Source: CAWFNW01 sp963817405 (lineage in GTDB: Bacteria > Actinomycetota > Coriobacteriia > Anaerosomatales > Anaerosomataceae). From it: a DNA stretch of 64,000 nt. The position numbers and the translations under genes were made by a program. This document shows, piece by piece, positions 54,005 through 62,874 of the stretch. The DNA lies in contig CAWFNW010000001.1 of assembly GCA_963817405.1 (NCBI GenBank), positions 372,001 through 436,000 of the forward strand. Reading direction: 5' to 3'. A model generated the notes under the pieces. It had not been told where the DNA came from. It saw only the letters and a list, made by a program, of their open reading frames with translations, and did not search any database. The stretch's first letter is position 1. Every line of letters begins with the position of its first letter.

Positions 54005-54011
54005 CAAGTAC

Positions 54012-54086
54012 TGGTGGGCGCTAGAGGATTTGAACCTCTGACCCCTTCCGCGTCAAGGAAGTGCTCTCCCCCTGAGCTAAGCGCCC
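54012..54086 (-). tRNA. tRNA-Val (anticodon GAC)
   Basis: The 75-nt cloverleaf has an encoded CCA. The acceptor stem is GGGCGCT/AGCGCCC, the D arm contains GCTCAGGGGGAGAGC, the anticodon stem is CTTCC/GGAAG with loop TTGACGC (anticodon GAC), and the T arm is AGAGG-TTCAAAT-CCTCT. Confidence 0.97.
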
Positions 54087-54116
54087 GATTGGCTGCTCGT
54101 AAGAACAGCGACGACT

Positions 54117-54125
54117 ATTGTAGCA
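54117..54125 (-). promoter_or_regulatory. tRNA-Val promoter (extended -10)
   Basis: The minus strand reads TGC-TACAAT, five of six matches with the TG extension, about 31 bases before the tRNA-Val 5' end. The -35 hexamer (CTAGCG) is poor. Confidence 0.55.
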
Positions 54126-54174
54126 GTCCGTACAAACGGCGCTAGACCCCAATCCACGGTCGCCAGATTCGGGC

Positions 54175-54203
54175 TTGCCACCCCTGTGACCCGTTGGTAG
54201 ACT
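54175..54203 (+). promoter_or_regulatory. tRNA-Gly promoter
   Basis: -35 TTGCCA (54175-54180), a 17-base spacer ending TGG, and -10 TAGACT (54198-54203) place the start about 5 bases before the tRNA-Gly. It probably also serves tRNA-Cys. Confidence 0.75.
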
Positions 54204-54214
54204 ACCCTTTGCGC

Positions 54215-54290
54215 GCGGACGTGGCTCAGTTGGTAGAGCACAACCTTGCCAAGGTTGGGGTCGCGGGTTCGAATCCCGTCGTCCGCTCCA
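54215..54290 (+). tRNA. tRNA-Gly (anticodon GCC)
   Basis: The 76-nt cloverleaf has an encoded CCA. The acceptor stem is GCGGACG/CGTCCGC, the D arm contains GCTCAGTTGGTAGAGC, the anticodon stem is CAACC/GGTTG with loop TTGCCAA (anticodon GCC), and the T loop is TTCGAAT. Confidence 0.97.
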
Positions 54291-54380
54291 TAGTATCTTC
54301 GGAAGGTTGGTCCGAGGCAGCCTCAAGCCTTTCGGGGCCGACCTTCTTCATTGAAACGGGGAGCGCTCTCCCCCAAGAGC

Positions 54381-54454
54381 GGCGACGTCGCCAAGTGGCA
54401 AGGCAGAGGCCTGCAAAGCCTTTATCCCCGGTTCGAATCCGGGCGTCGCCTCCA
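54381..54454 (+). tRNA. tRNA-Cys (anticodon GCA)
   Basis: The 74-nt cloverleaf has an encoded CCA. The acceptor stem is GGCGACG/CGTCGCC, the anticodon stem is around AGGC/GCCT with loop CTGCAAA (anticodon GCA), and the T arm is CCCGG-TTCGAAT-CCGGG. It lies 90 bases after tRNA-Gly on the same strand. Confidence 0.96.
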
Positions 54455-54483
54455 GCGTTTGACCTGCGGAAACGCAGTAGCGG

Positions 54484-54514
54484 AAAGGCCGCTTCCCCAT
54501 CGGGAGCGGCCTTT
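54484..54514 (+). terminator. Terminator after tRNA-Cys
   Basis: AAAGGCCGC-T-TCCC pairs with GGGA-GCGGCCTTT (one bulged T) around CATC, followed by GTGTTT. It is the most classical intrinsic terminator in the window. Confidence 0.85.
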
Positions 54515-54531
54515 GTGTTTGCCCGCCTCAG

Positions 54532-54645
54532 CTATTCGGGTCCAGGTCCGGTCGGCCACTCGTCCATCCGTGACGCGGACGCGAGCAAGCCCATGGTGAG
54601 GAGTCCGAACCCGAACGCCGCAAAAGCCACGACAACGTATGCCAT
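54532..54645 (-). CDS. 37-residue single-pass membrane protein
   Basis: The ATG at 54643-54645 is preceded by GGAAGGGG at good spacing. The product begins AYVVVAFAAFGFGLLTMGLL, one clear TM helix, and ends with a short polar tail rich in Pro and Gly (MDEWPTGPGPE). It starts 19 bases after the stop of the 50-residue gene, so the two probably form an operon. I do not recognise a family. Ribosome site, hydrophobic profile and codon use support a real gene. Confidence 0.55.
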   Translation of the reverse strand: MAYVVVAFAAFGFGLLTMGLLASASRMDEWPTGPGPE

Positions 54646-54664
54646 CGGTGCCCCTTCCGATGCG

Positions 54665-54817
54665 TCAGACGCCGTACTTCACCTGTATGCGCCTAGACTG
54701 CTCCAGGCGTGCCAAACCGCGATCGATGTCGCGCGGGTCGGGAATGTTCTCGAGTGCCCACCGAATGATGTCACGCGGGACCAGGGGGTAGCGCTTTCGC
54801 GCCTCGGCGAGGGTCAT
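54665..54817 (-). CDS. 50-residue basic soluble protein
   Basis: The ATG at 54815-54817 has GAGGAG five bases upstream. The product starts MTLAEARKRYPLVPRDIIRW and continues ALENIPDPRDIDRGLARLEQ to a basic tail ending VKYGV. It is predicted helical, highly charged and without cysteines. Third positions are mostly G or C, as expected for coding here. No family is recognised. It precedes the 37-residue membrane protein. An exact 11-base tandem repeat lies just upstream of its ribosome site. Confidence 0.6.
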   Translation of the reverse strand: MTLAEARKRYPLVPRDIIRWALENIPDPRDIDRGLARLEQSRRIQVKYGV

Positions 54818-54830
54818 GGCTGCTCCTCTG

Positions 54831-54853
54831 TGCTACGACGAATGCTACGACGA
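54831..54853. repeat. Tandem repeat in the leader of the two-small-gene operon
   Basis: TGCTACGACGA occurs twice with a 12-base period (54831-54841, 54843-54853), ending 14 bases before the 50-residue gene. A second, shorter set (GCGTCAA, GCGTCAA, TGCTCAA) lies at 54908-54928. Confidence 0.6.
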
Positions 54854-54931
54854 CTGCTGCTGTGAGGACCCTGCGTACGCCACTATGGTGCGCACTCATT
54901 CCCGAATGCGTCAAGCGTCAATGCTCAATGT

Positions 54932-55639
54932 CTACTCGAGCCCGAGAGCCTCCTCCAGGCGATCGAAGTCGGCGATCGCCCCTGAAGCGGCGCGAGTCGC
55001 CGCAGAACCACTGCGGTCCACCAGCACGGCCCGCAGGCCGGCTGCTGTCGCGCCCACGATGTCCGAGTAGTGATGGTCCCCCACGTGCGCCGAATCGTCC
55101 ACGCCCACACCAAGCCGCGAGCACGCGAGCTCGAAGATGCGCGGGTCCGGCTTGCGCAACTTCACGTCCGCCGAGGACACGATCGTCTGTACGTAGTCAC
55201 CCACGCCGAGCCCTTGCAGCACTCGGGTCAGCCGCGAGTCCCAGTTCGAGATGATTCCAAGCCGAACGTCGCGCGCACGCAGCCGCTCGAATGCAGGCAC
55301 TACGTCATCGTAGAGCTGCCACCGGGAGGCGTCGCCGAACTCCTCGTACACGCGCCTGGCCAGCTCGGCGGCATCGGCACGGATGCCCAGTTCCCTGCAC
55401 ATGACCGAGTACATCCCGACCCACACCGAGGACGTTTCCTCCTCGCTCGTCCAGAAGGTGTCGTCAGACCGGTAGCGGTCCTCGTAGTACGCGTCAACGA
55501 GCGGCATCAGCCGGTCGATCGCAGAGAGGTCGTGGATATGCCCGGCTTGGGCGAGCACCTGCCGACACACCTCGGAGACGCTCGGGTGCGGCTTGAGCAG
55601 CGTGTTACCCACATCGAAGAAAACGGCGCGAATCTGCAT
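54932..55639 (-). CDS. HAD-superfamily hydrolase (subfamily IA)
   Basis: The 235-residue protein has VFFDVGNTLLKPHPSV at the N-terminus (the second acidic residue is replaced by Asn, as in several HAD-IA members), a helical cap, RLGIISNWDSRL near 120 for motif II, lysine in DVKLRKPDPRIFELAC near 155, and SAHVGDHHYSDIVGATAAGL near 180. The substrate is unknown. It resembles the YjjG/REG-2-like group more than phosphoglycolate phosphatase. Confidence 0.86.
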   Translation of the reverse strand: MQIRAVFFDVGNTLLKPHPSVSEVCRQVLAQAGHIHDLSAIDRLMPLVDAYYEDRYRSDDTFWTSEEETSSVWVGMYSVMCRELGIRADAAELARRVYEEFGDASRWQLYDDVVPAFERLRARDVRLGIISNWDSRLTRVLQGLGVGDYVQTIVSSADVKLRKPDPRIFELACSRLGVGVDDSAHVGDHHYSDIVGATAAGLRAVLVDRSGSAATRAASGAIADFDRLEEALGLE

Positions 55640-55661
55640 GAATGAATTGTACGCCAGCGAG

Positions 55662-56444
55662 TCAGGCAGACCGCGTCGGCAGGTGCTTCACAAGAGTGAC
55701 TGACGTACCGCCCCCCGGGAGCGTCTCGAAGTCGACGCGGTCCATGAATGCTTTCATGAACATCACGCCCCGACCCGACTCCGCATAGAGGTCCCCGCTC
55801 TCACATGCGAGCCCGTCGAACCCACAGCCGGTGTCGGTGACTACGATTTCGACGCGGTCGGAGAAGGCAATCACGTCGATACCGATTTCGTCGCGTTCGC
55901 CGCCAGGCGAGCCGTGCCTGATTGCGTTCGCGATCGCCTCTCCAGCGGCGACGCGCACGTCGAAGAGCGTCGATTCCGGAATGTCGAGCGCCTCGAGCAG
56001 GTTCGCTACGTGCGTGCGAGCCTCCGGCAAGGCGTCCGGCGCCGCCATGATTGTGAGGCGCTCCGTCCACAGCGCCGGCTCCGAGCGCTCGCGCAAGGTG
56101 AGCCCGTCGATTGCCTGGTGCACGTCCGGCACCGCAACGATCGTGGGCGCGAGGCCGATGAGCCCAGAGAGCTCAAGCACCCGACTGATGTTGGGGCTCG
56201 CTGCGGCCAGCACCAGCCGACCGCTTCGCGCCTCAAGCTCACGGTCGAGCCAGACGAGGAGGCTCAGCGAGGAGCTGTCGGCGTAGGTCAGCTCGTGCAA
56301 GTCCATGACGACGTTGTCACACCCGCGCTCCAACGCGTCCCCGACGGCACGCTTCACCTCAGGGACCGTAAGCATATCGAGTTCACCGCGCAAACGCACG
56401 ACACACAGGCTCGCGTCTCGTGCGTGCTCGATATCGAATTCCAA
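55662..56444 (-). CDS. STAS domain fused to an anti-sigma-type ATPase domain
   Basis: The 260-residue protein joins two partner-switching modules. Residues 1-110 are a STAS domain with the phospho-serine region LTYADSSSLSLLVWLDREL. Residues 120-255 are a GHKL kinase domain of the SpoIIAB/RsbW type (RVAAGEAIANAIRHG, VTDTGCGFDGLAC, GRGVMFMKAFMDRVDFE). I prefer a TTG start at 56442-56444 with GGAG upstream; the frame continues into the SpoIIE gene. It lies 31 bases after that phosphatase gene, which would reset the STAS phosphate. Confidence 0.8.
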   Translation of the reverse strand: MEFDIEHARDASLCVVRLRGELDMLTVPEVKRAVGDALERGCDNVVMDLHELTYADSSSLSLLVWLDRELEARSGRLVLAAASPNISRVLELSGLIGLAPTIVAVPDVHQAIDGLTLRERSEPALWTERLTIMAAPDALPEARTHVANLLEALDIPESTLFDVRVAAGEAIANAIRHGSPGGERDEIGIDVIAFSDRVEIVVTDTGCGFDGLACESGDLYAESGRGVMFMKAFMDRVDFETLPGGGTSVTLVKHLPTRSA

Positions 56445-56475
56445 GGCTGCTCCGATACCAGCGACACATCGTTTG

Positions 56476-59400
56476 TTAGAGGACGATTCCCGCCGATGCG
56501 TCGGGCGTAACACACCCACCCGGCTCCCCCGGGTGCTCGGTCATCGCAACAACAAGGATTGCCACGTCGTCCCGAATGCCGGTCCGGGAGAACCGTTCCA
56601 CCGCTGAGAGCAGGCGCTCGGTGATCTGCTGCACAGAGCCGCCCTTCCTGAGCGCACGCCTCACGCGACCTTCGCCGAAGAACCCAGTCACGTTTCGCGC
56701 CTCGGTGACTCCGTCGGTGTAGAGCAGGAGCGTTCCACCGGCGGGGATGGTCACGCGGTCATCCAAGTACTCGGCCGCGGCGACAGCGCCAAGGAGCGCG
56801 CCTGTGGTCCCCAGCCGCTGGATGCGTCCGCCATCCTGCGAATGAAGCAGCAGTGCAGGCGGATGTCCCCCATTCGCCCAAACGAGGACCCCCGAATGCG
56901 TGTCGAGCACCCCCAACCACAGCGTGACGATGTCGGTCGGATCCCCGCCTTCGACGATCATCCCGTTGATTCGGCTGACGATCTCCGCAGGCCCCAGCCC
57001 GGCAGCAGCGAGGCTCCGTACCGAGTACTTGAGCATCGACGTCTTGGTGGCTGCCTCAATGCCGCTGCCACAAACGTCGCCGATCGCCAAGACGACGCGA
57101 CCGTCCGGACCGGTGAACAGGTCGTGGTAGTCTCCCCCGATCTCCGCAGCCTCGCCGGCTGCTCGGTAGAGGCTGAACGACTCGATACCCGGAATCACCG
57201 GAAGCGTGGCTGGCCGGATGCTCCTCTGCAGCACGGATGCGACGTGGTGCTCCCGACCGAACAGCTCGGCGTTGTCGATGGCGAGGGCGGCCTGCACCGC
57301 GAACGTGCTCAGGAGTTCGAGGTCCTCGCGTGGGAACGCGGCGCCTTGGCGCGAGAAGATGCAGACGACGCCGATCGAGCGTCCTCGGGCGAGCAGCGGC
57401 ACGGCGAGCGCTGAACCGAGCCCCTGGGCGCGAGCGGCACGAGCGAGCGGCGTGTCGTACGTCTCGAGGTCGTCGATCCGCAGCGGGGCACGGCTCTTGA
57501 ACACTTGACCCGGGATGTCCGAACCCGATGGGAACTCCATCGCGATCATCGCAGGATCGATGAGGCCACGCGCCATTGGAACGGTCATCGTGCCGCGCGC
57601 GGTGTCATAGGACATCAGCAGCACCGCGTCTGCCGAGAAGACTCGTTGGACGACGTCAAGGACGCGATTGAGCACCACGCGTGTCTGCAGCGACGAGCTG
57701 ACGGCCTGGCTGATGCGGAAGATGGTCTCCAGGCTGTCAGCGCGGTTCCGGACCTGTTCGAACAGATAGGCATTCTCAAGCGCCAACCCCGCTGCCGTCG
57801 CAATCGCGCTCACGGCCGCGAAGTCCGGCTCAGCGAGCGCCGGCAACTCGCCGCGGATCCCGAGCACCAGCACCCCCGCCGTGCCCCCGCTGTAGCGCAA
57901 GGGGCTCGCGATCGCGCACTCAGCGCCGATCGCATCCAGACACCTCGACACCTCCGTGGTGACATCCCCGGGAAGCCACGTCGCGACATCCGAGCCCTCC
58001 GACGTGCCGGTTCCGGAGAACACGTCGCCCTCCCCGACGACTGCACAGGCGCGTTCGACTTCAGAGTCGTCGGCCGCGCTCGCTCCGAATACCTCGGGGT
58101 CGCAGAGCATGACGACGCCGGTCGTGAAGCCGAGCAGCCCGGCTGCGATCCCCGCTGCTTTATCGAGCGCACGGCGGAGGTTGGTTGGCCGGGTCAGCAA
58201 CTCGGCTACGCGCTGGAGTGCCTGCGCCCGCTCGCGGGAGGCTCGCTCCTCCTCAAACAGACGCGCGTTGTCGAGTGCGATTGCGGCCTGCGACGCGAAC
58301 GAACGGACGATCTCGAACTCGTTCTCGTCGGGCCCGAGGGGCTTGCGAGCCGGGAAGAGGATCGCGAGCACGCCTAAGCGGCGAAGCCCCATCATCATCG
58401 GGACGAGCACGCCCGATTGGCGCCGCAGCCCGCCTGCATGGAGGGCCATGACCGGATCGTCGCTCATCCGCTCCGAATCGAACAGGACCACTTCGGAGCT
58501 CGACAGCGCAACCGTAAGCCACGGGGAGTCCGCTACGCGGACGGTGCTTCCCTCACTTCGTGCGAGCGAACCGGTGCCTCGCGCGACGCGCGTCACCTGG
58601 CCGCTTCGGTCGAGCAGCAGCACCGCGGCGTCCCGGCCCTCGAGCGTGCGCCCGAGCGACGTGAGGATACCGTCGAGCACCGTGTCTCGATCGTAGGAGC
58701 GCGCAAGCAGGTTCGAGACATCCCGGAGCTCCGTCACACGACTGATGAGCGAGTTGAACGACCGCCACAGCCGGCCGACCTCGTCGTCGCGGCGCATCTC
58801 CACGACGCCGAGCGACGCGCCGGAGGCGACCGCCGCGGTGCGCTTCTCGAGTTCGCGAAGCGGCCGCAGGAGCCAGCTGAACGACACGACGGTCGCCCCC
58901 AGGACGACAAGCACGGCGACCGTCCACACCGCAATTGCCGGTCGGAGCGCACTGAGCGTCCGCCCGACGGCCGCTGTCGAGGGCTCGACCACGACGACTC
59001 GCCAGCCGAGGTCAGCGAGACCTGGCACCTGCCCGAACACGCCGGCGTAATGCTCGTCCGCTCCGACCGTCACATCAGCCGTGCCGCGAGATCTATCGTC
59101 TGCCGAGGGTCGGAACTGCCACTCCTCGGCCTTCGCAACAGCGGCCGCGCCGCTCGAGCCTATGACCTCGCCGCTGCTGCTGTCGATCACAAGAGCGGCC
59201 GCGTCGGCGTTGCCAAGTGTGGCCCTTGAGAGTGTTTCGTTGAGGAAGTCCATCCGCACAGCCGCGAGCAGTACGCGCGCCGCGCCGCTTGCCGAGCCGA
59301 GCGAGACCGCGCTCCACAGAGACCCCGCACCGGCCTCCGTCGAGGCCACCCATGCGAACGGCGGTGTTGCCTTCTCGCGCATGACTTCTGCGACAGCTGA

Positions 59401-59790
59401 GACTTCCCGGGGGTCCTGGGCGCCTGCTCGTGGGTAGGCCGCCACGACGGTGCCCGACGTTTCTATGACCATGATTCGAGAGAGGTACTCCGCGTTGCCG
59501 TAGAACGTGGTCGCGAGAAGCCGCTGCACCTCGGCAGGAGCCCCGGTCGCGAGCGCGGTGCGGTCGCTGAGTGCGCGGACAACCCGTTGCGACGCTTGGA
59601 TTCTGCCGAAGATATCGCTCTGGATGACCTCGCGGTGGGCGTCCTGGCGCGCGAGCCCCTCGCCTTGCGCCATGCGCAGAACGCCTAAGATGACGGTGGT
59701 TCCCAGCAGTACCGTGATGAGCACCACAACCACGACCGCTACTTTGGTGTAGCGGTTTGCAAGGCTGCTTGCACGTCTCTTGCGCGCCAT
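56476..59790 (-). CDS. Large membrane SpoIIE-type phosphatase with Cache, HAMP and three GAF domains
   Basis: The 1104-residue protein has TM1 (about 15-38), a dCache-like extracellular sensor (about 40-285), TM2 (about 287-308), HAMP (about 308-360), three GAF domains (about 375-510, 535-685 and 705-850) and a C-terminal PP2C/SpoIIE phosphatase (about 880-1085). The phosphatase motifs include IGGDYHDLFTGPDGRVVLAI, GDVCGSGIEAATKTSMLKYS and TLLLYTDGVTEARN. It probably dephosphorylates the STAS domain encoded next door. The usual GDVxGHG is GDVCGSG. Confidence 0.92.
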   Translation of the reverse strand: MARKRRASSLANRYTKVAVVVVVLITVLLGTTVILGVLRMAQGEGLARQDAHREVIQSDIFGRIQASQRVVRALSDRTALATGAPAEVQRLLATTFYGNAEYLSRIMVIETSGTVVAAYPRAGAQDPREVSAVAEVMREKATPPFAWVASTEAGAGSLWSAVSLGSASGAARVLLAAVRMDFLNETLSRATLGNADAAALVIDSSSGEVIGSSGAAAVAKAEEWQFRPSADDRSRGTADVTVGADEHYAGVFGQVPGLADLGWRVVVVEPSTAAVGRTLSALRPAIAVWTVAVLVVLGATVVSFSWLLRPLRELEKRTAAVASGASLGVVEMRRDDEVGRLWRSFNSLISRVTELRDVSNLLARSYDRDTVLDGILTSLGRTLEGRDAAVLLLDRSGQVTRVARGTGSLARSEGSTVRVADSPWLTVALSSSEVVLFDSERMSDDPVMALHAGGLRRQSGVLVPMMMGLRRLGVLAILFPARKPLGPDENEFEIVRSFASQAAIALDNARLFEEERASRERAQALQRVAELLTRPTNLRRALDKAAGIAAGLLGFTTGVVMLCDPEVFGASAADDSEVERACAVVGEGDVFSGTGTSEGSDVATWLPGDVTTEVSRCLDAIGAECAIASPLRYSGGTAGVLVLGIRGELPALAEPDFAAVSAIATAAGLALENAYLFEQVRNRADSLETIFRISQAVSSSLQTRVVLNRVLDVVQRVFSADAVLLMSYDTARGTMTVPMARGLIDPAMIAMEFPSGSDIPGQVFKSRAPLRIDDLETYDTPLARAARAQGLGSALAVPLLARGRSIGVVCIFSRQGAAFPREDLELLSTFAVQAALAIDNAELFGREHHVASVLQRSIRPATLPVIPGIESFSLYRAAGEAAEIGGDYHDLFTGPDGRVVLAIGDVCGSGIEAATKTSMLKYSVRSLAAAGLGPAEIVSRINGMIVEGGDPTDIVTLWLGVLDTHSGVLVWANGGHPPALLLHSQDGGRIQRLGTTGALLGAVAAAEYLDDRVTIPAGGTLLLYTDGVTEARNVTGFFGEGRVRRALRKGGSVQQITERLLSAVERFSRTGIRDDVAILVVAMTEHPGEPGGCVTPDASAGIVL

Positions 59791-59863
59791 GGACTCCCCG
59801 ACGACCCTCGGTCAGCTCACCCCATCCTAGAGCAGGCGGACCGGCGATGTCACCGCGAGCCTG

Positions 59864-60613
59864 CTAGCCGACGCTCGAGAGGAACGGGAACGCTCGGATG
59901 AGCGCGTACGAGAGCCGCCCAAGCTGCCCCGTCGCCATCAGGACACCCATCGCGATCAGAATCACGCCGGCAGCACGGTTGATTGTAAGGGAGTGTCGCT
60001 TGAACCACGTGAGAGCGGTCGTCAGCCGACCGAAGAAAGCCGCGGTGAGCAAGAACGGCAGTGCCAAGCCCGCGGAGTAGACCGCAAGCATCGAAGCCGC
60101 TCGCAGCGCGTCTCCCGTCTGGGCGGCCATCCCGATGATCACCGCGAGGATCGGGCCCACGCAAGGGGTCCACCCGAAGCCGAAGGCAAGACCCATCACG
60201 AACGCAGCGCCTCTGCCGAACCGACGGGCCTTGCCCATCTCGAAGCGCGCTTCGCCGTAGAGCCACGGAACCTTGATGACACCCAGCAGAAACACTCCCA
60301 CGAGGGCAACCAGCACGCCGGCGGCCACAGTAAGCACGCTGTCAGAGCGAGCGAGCGTGGGACCAAGCGTTTCGCTCGCGAAACCCGCGGCGCCCCCGAT
60401 GAGGACGAAGACCGCCGAGAAACCAAGGACGAACAGCGACGCCGGAACCAAGATCCGCCAGGCACTCCGCCGCTCCGTGTCAGCCAACTCCGCGTGCGAG
60501 AGGCCGGACATGAACGAGAGGTAGCCGGGCAGGAGCGGGAGCACGCAGGGCGAGAGGAACGAGAGAAGCCCCCCGATGAAGGCGGTCGCATACCCGATCG
60601 TGCCGTCGGTCAT
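59864..60613 (-). CDS. ccdA: CcdA-family thiol-disulfide transporter
   Basis: CcdA passes reducing equivalents across the membrane for cytochrome c maturation or other extracytoplasmic thiols. The 249-residue protein has six hydrophobic segments and the paired redox motifs LSFLSPCVLPLLPGYLSF near residue 22 and GFGWTPCVGPILAVII near 145. No cytochrome c synthesis gene is nearby. The promoter region holds a CsoR-type palindrome. The ribosome site is weak (ACGGGACGA). Confidence 0.92.
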   Translation of the reverse strand: MTDGTIGYATAFIGGLLSFLSPCVLPLLPGYLSFMSGLSHAELADTERRSAWRILVPASLFVLGFSAVFVLIGGAAGFASETLGPTLARSDSVLTVAAGVLVALVGVFLLGVIKVPWLYGEARFEMGKARRFGRGAAFVMGLAFGFGWTPCVGPILAVIIGMAAQTGDALRAASMLAVYSAGLALPFLLTAAFFGRLTTALTWFKRHSLTINRAAGVILIAMGVLMATGQLGRLSYALIRAFPFLSSVG

Positions 60614-60700
60614 GAAGTCGTCCCGTCACTCGCCGCTGGGGTGACGCGCGCCGGCGCAGTCATTCGCCGGAACGCTCGTCACGATGGCTCACTCCTCGAG

Positions 60701-60729
60701 ATGATACCCCCACGGGTATCCATCGTCCA
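60701..60729 (-). promoter_or_regulatory. ccdA promoter with a CsoR-type palindromic operator
   Basis: The minus strand has -35 TGGACG (60729-60724), a 17-base spacer and -10 TATCAT (60706-60701). The inverted repeat GATACCC-CCAC-GGGTATC (60703-60720) fills the spacer. TACCC/GGGTA arms with a G/C-rich centre are the known operator type of CsoR/CstR/RcnR repressors, which sense Cu, persulfide or Ni. Confidence 0.6.
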
Positions 60730-60745
60730 GCGGGAGCGACAGCGG

Positions 60746-60976
60746 TCAGGCAGGGTCGGCGAGCTCGGCGCCGTAGCCGACCTTCACGATCTCGGCGATG
60801 ATTGCGGCGTCGCTCACGAGCGCGGCGTCGTGACGGACCTCGGTCATTCCGGTCGGGTAGTCCGAGCTGACCGACTCGACGCCCGGCAGGTCCTCGACGG
60901 TCATCTTGATCAGCGCGGCGCACGAAGGGCAGTGCATGCCGGTTGTGACGAAGCGTGACGTGACGATCTCGCTCAT
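60746..60976 (-). CDS. HMA-domain metal-binding protein (CopZ-like)
   Basis: This 76-residue ferredoxin-like protein has the metal motif TTGMHCPSCAALIKMTVEDL near residue 11 and the usual PGVESVSSDYPTGMTEVRHD. It probably carries Cu(I) or a similar soft metal in the cytoplasm. The ATG has AGGAGG upstream. It follows the zinc-ribbon gene by 25 bases and may be in the same sigma-54 transcript. Confidence 0.9.
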   Translation of the reverse strand: MSEIVTSRFVTTGMHCPSCAALIKMTVEDLPGVESVSSDYPTGMTEVRHDAALVSDAAIIAEIVKVGYGAELADPA

Positions 60977-61001
60977 GGTTTCCTCCTGTGGGTGATTTCG
61001 T

Positions 61002-61364
61002 TCAGTTGATGGAGGCGGGGTCTGGGGCACTCTCGGCGACGGGGTCTTCGCGGTCGAGCATCGTGCCGCAGTAGGGACACATCCGCCATTGACGGAGTAT
61101 CGCACGGTTGCAGCCGGGGCATCGACGCTCCTCGGCCCGCGGGGAGCCCGTCGGGGATTCGCCTGCGTCGAGCAGGAACCACGCGAGGGTTCCAATGACC
61201 AGCGCGGCCCCGATTCCCACGATCCACACGACTGGGAACGAGCCGATGAAGCTTCCGAGCCCGCACCCCGCATTCGCTCCCGCGATGAGCCCCACAACGA
61301 ACACGACGGCGAGGATGGCCCCGGCGACTCCCACGATCGTGCCTGTAGTCGAGCGACGCTGCAT
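61002..61364 (-). CDS. Two-TM protein with a C-terminal zinc ribbon
   Basis: The 120-residue protein has TM segments at about 10-32 and 42-62 (the first contains GIVG-like small residues, the second VVWIVGIGAALVIGTLAWFL) and a C-terminal zinc ribbon CPGCNRAILRQWRMCPYCG near 82. The start is the ATG 61362-61364 with GGCGGGAA upstream. An earlier ATG at 61445 would begin only a few bases after the predicted transcript start. Its sigma-54 promoter suggests that it is a target of the adjacent NtrC-type regulator. The function is unknown. Confidence 0.7.
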   Translation of the reverse strand: MQRRSTTGTIVGVAGAILAVVFVVGLIAGANAGCGLGSFIGSFPVVWIVGIGAALVIGTLAWFLLDAGESPTGSPRAEERRCPGCNRAILRQWRMCPYCGTMLDREDPVAESAPDPASIN

Positions 61365-61462
61365 ATTCCCGCCAGTCACGGTACGGATGGGAGGCGCCCC
61401 AAGCGTGCGATCGTCCAGGTCCTCGCGGCGCTGCGCGCCGTGCACGCGCCTTGGCAGAGAAA

Positions 61463-61479
61463 TGCAACGACTGTGCCAA
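61463..61479 (-). promoter_or_regulatory. Sigma-54 promoter
   Basis: The minus strand reads TTGGCAC-AGTCG-TTGCA, matching the -24/-12 consensus TTGGCACG-N4-TTGCW at every position except the G of the -24 element's last base. GG and GC are at the required spacing. It lies about 99 bases before the zinc-ribbon start and 46 bases after the NtrC-type gene. A short palindrome GCGA-CCAA-TCGC (61482-61493) sits just upstream. Confidence 0.8.
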
Positions 61480-61524
61480 CCGCGACCAATCGCCCGCCCG
61501 GAAAGGAGAAACTGCCCGACTCTC

Positions 61525-62870
<1,346 letters not shown>

Positions 62871-62874
<4 letters not shown>

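Noticed and set aside
54816..55070. Plus-strand frame starting MAAPLCYDECYDDCCCED, rich in Cys and Asp
   Set aside because: It comes from the TGCTACGACGA tandem repeat read antisense to the small-gene leader, has no ribosome site, and continues into the strand opposite the HAD gene.
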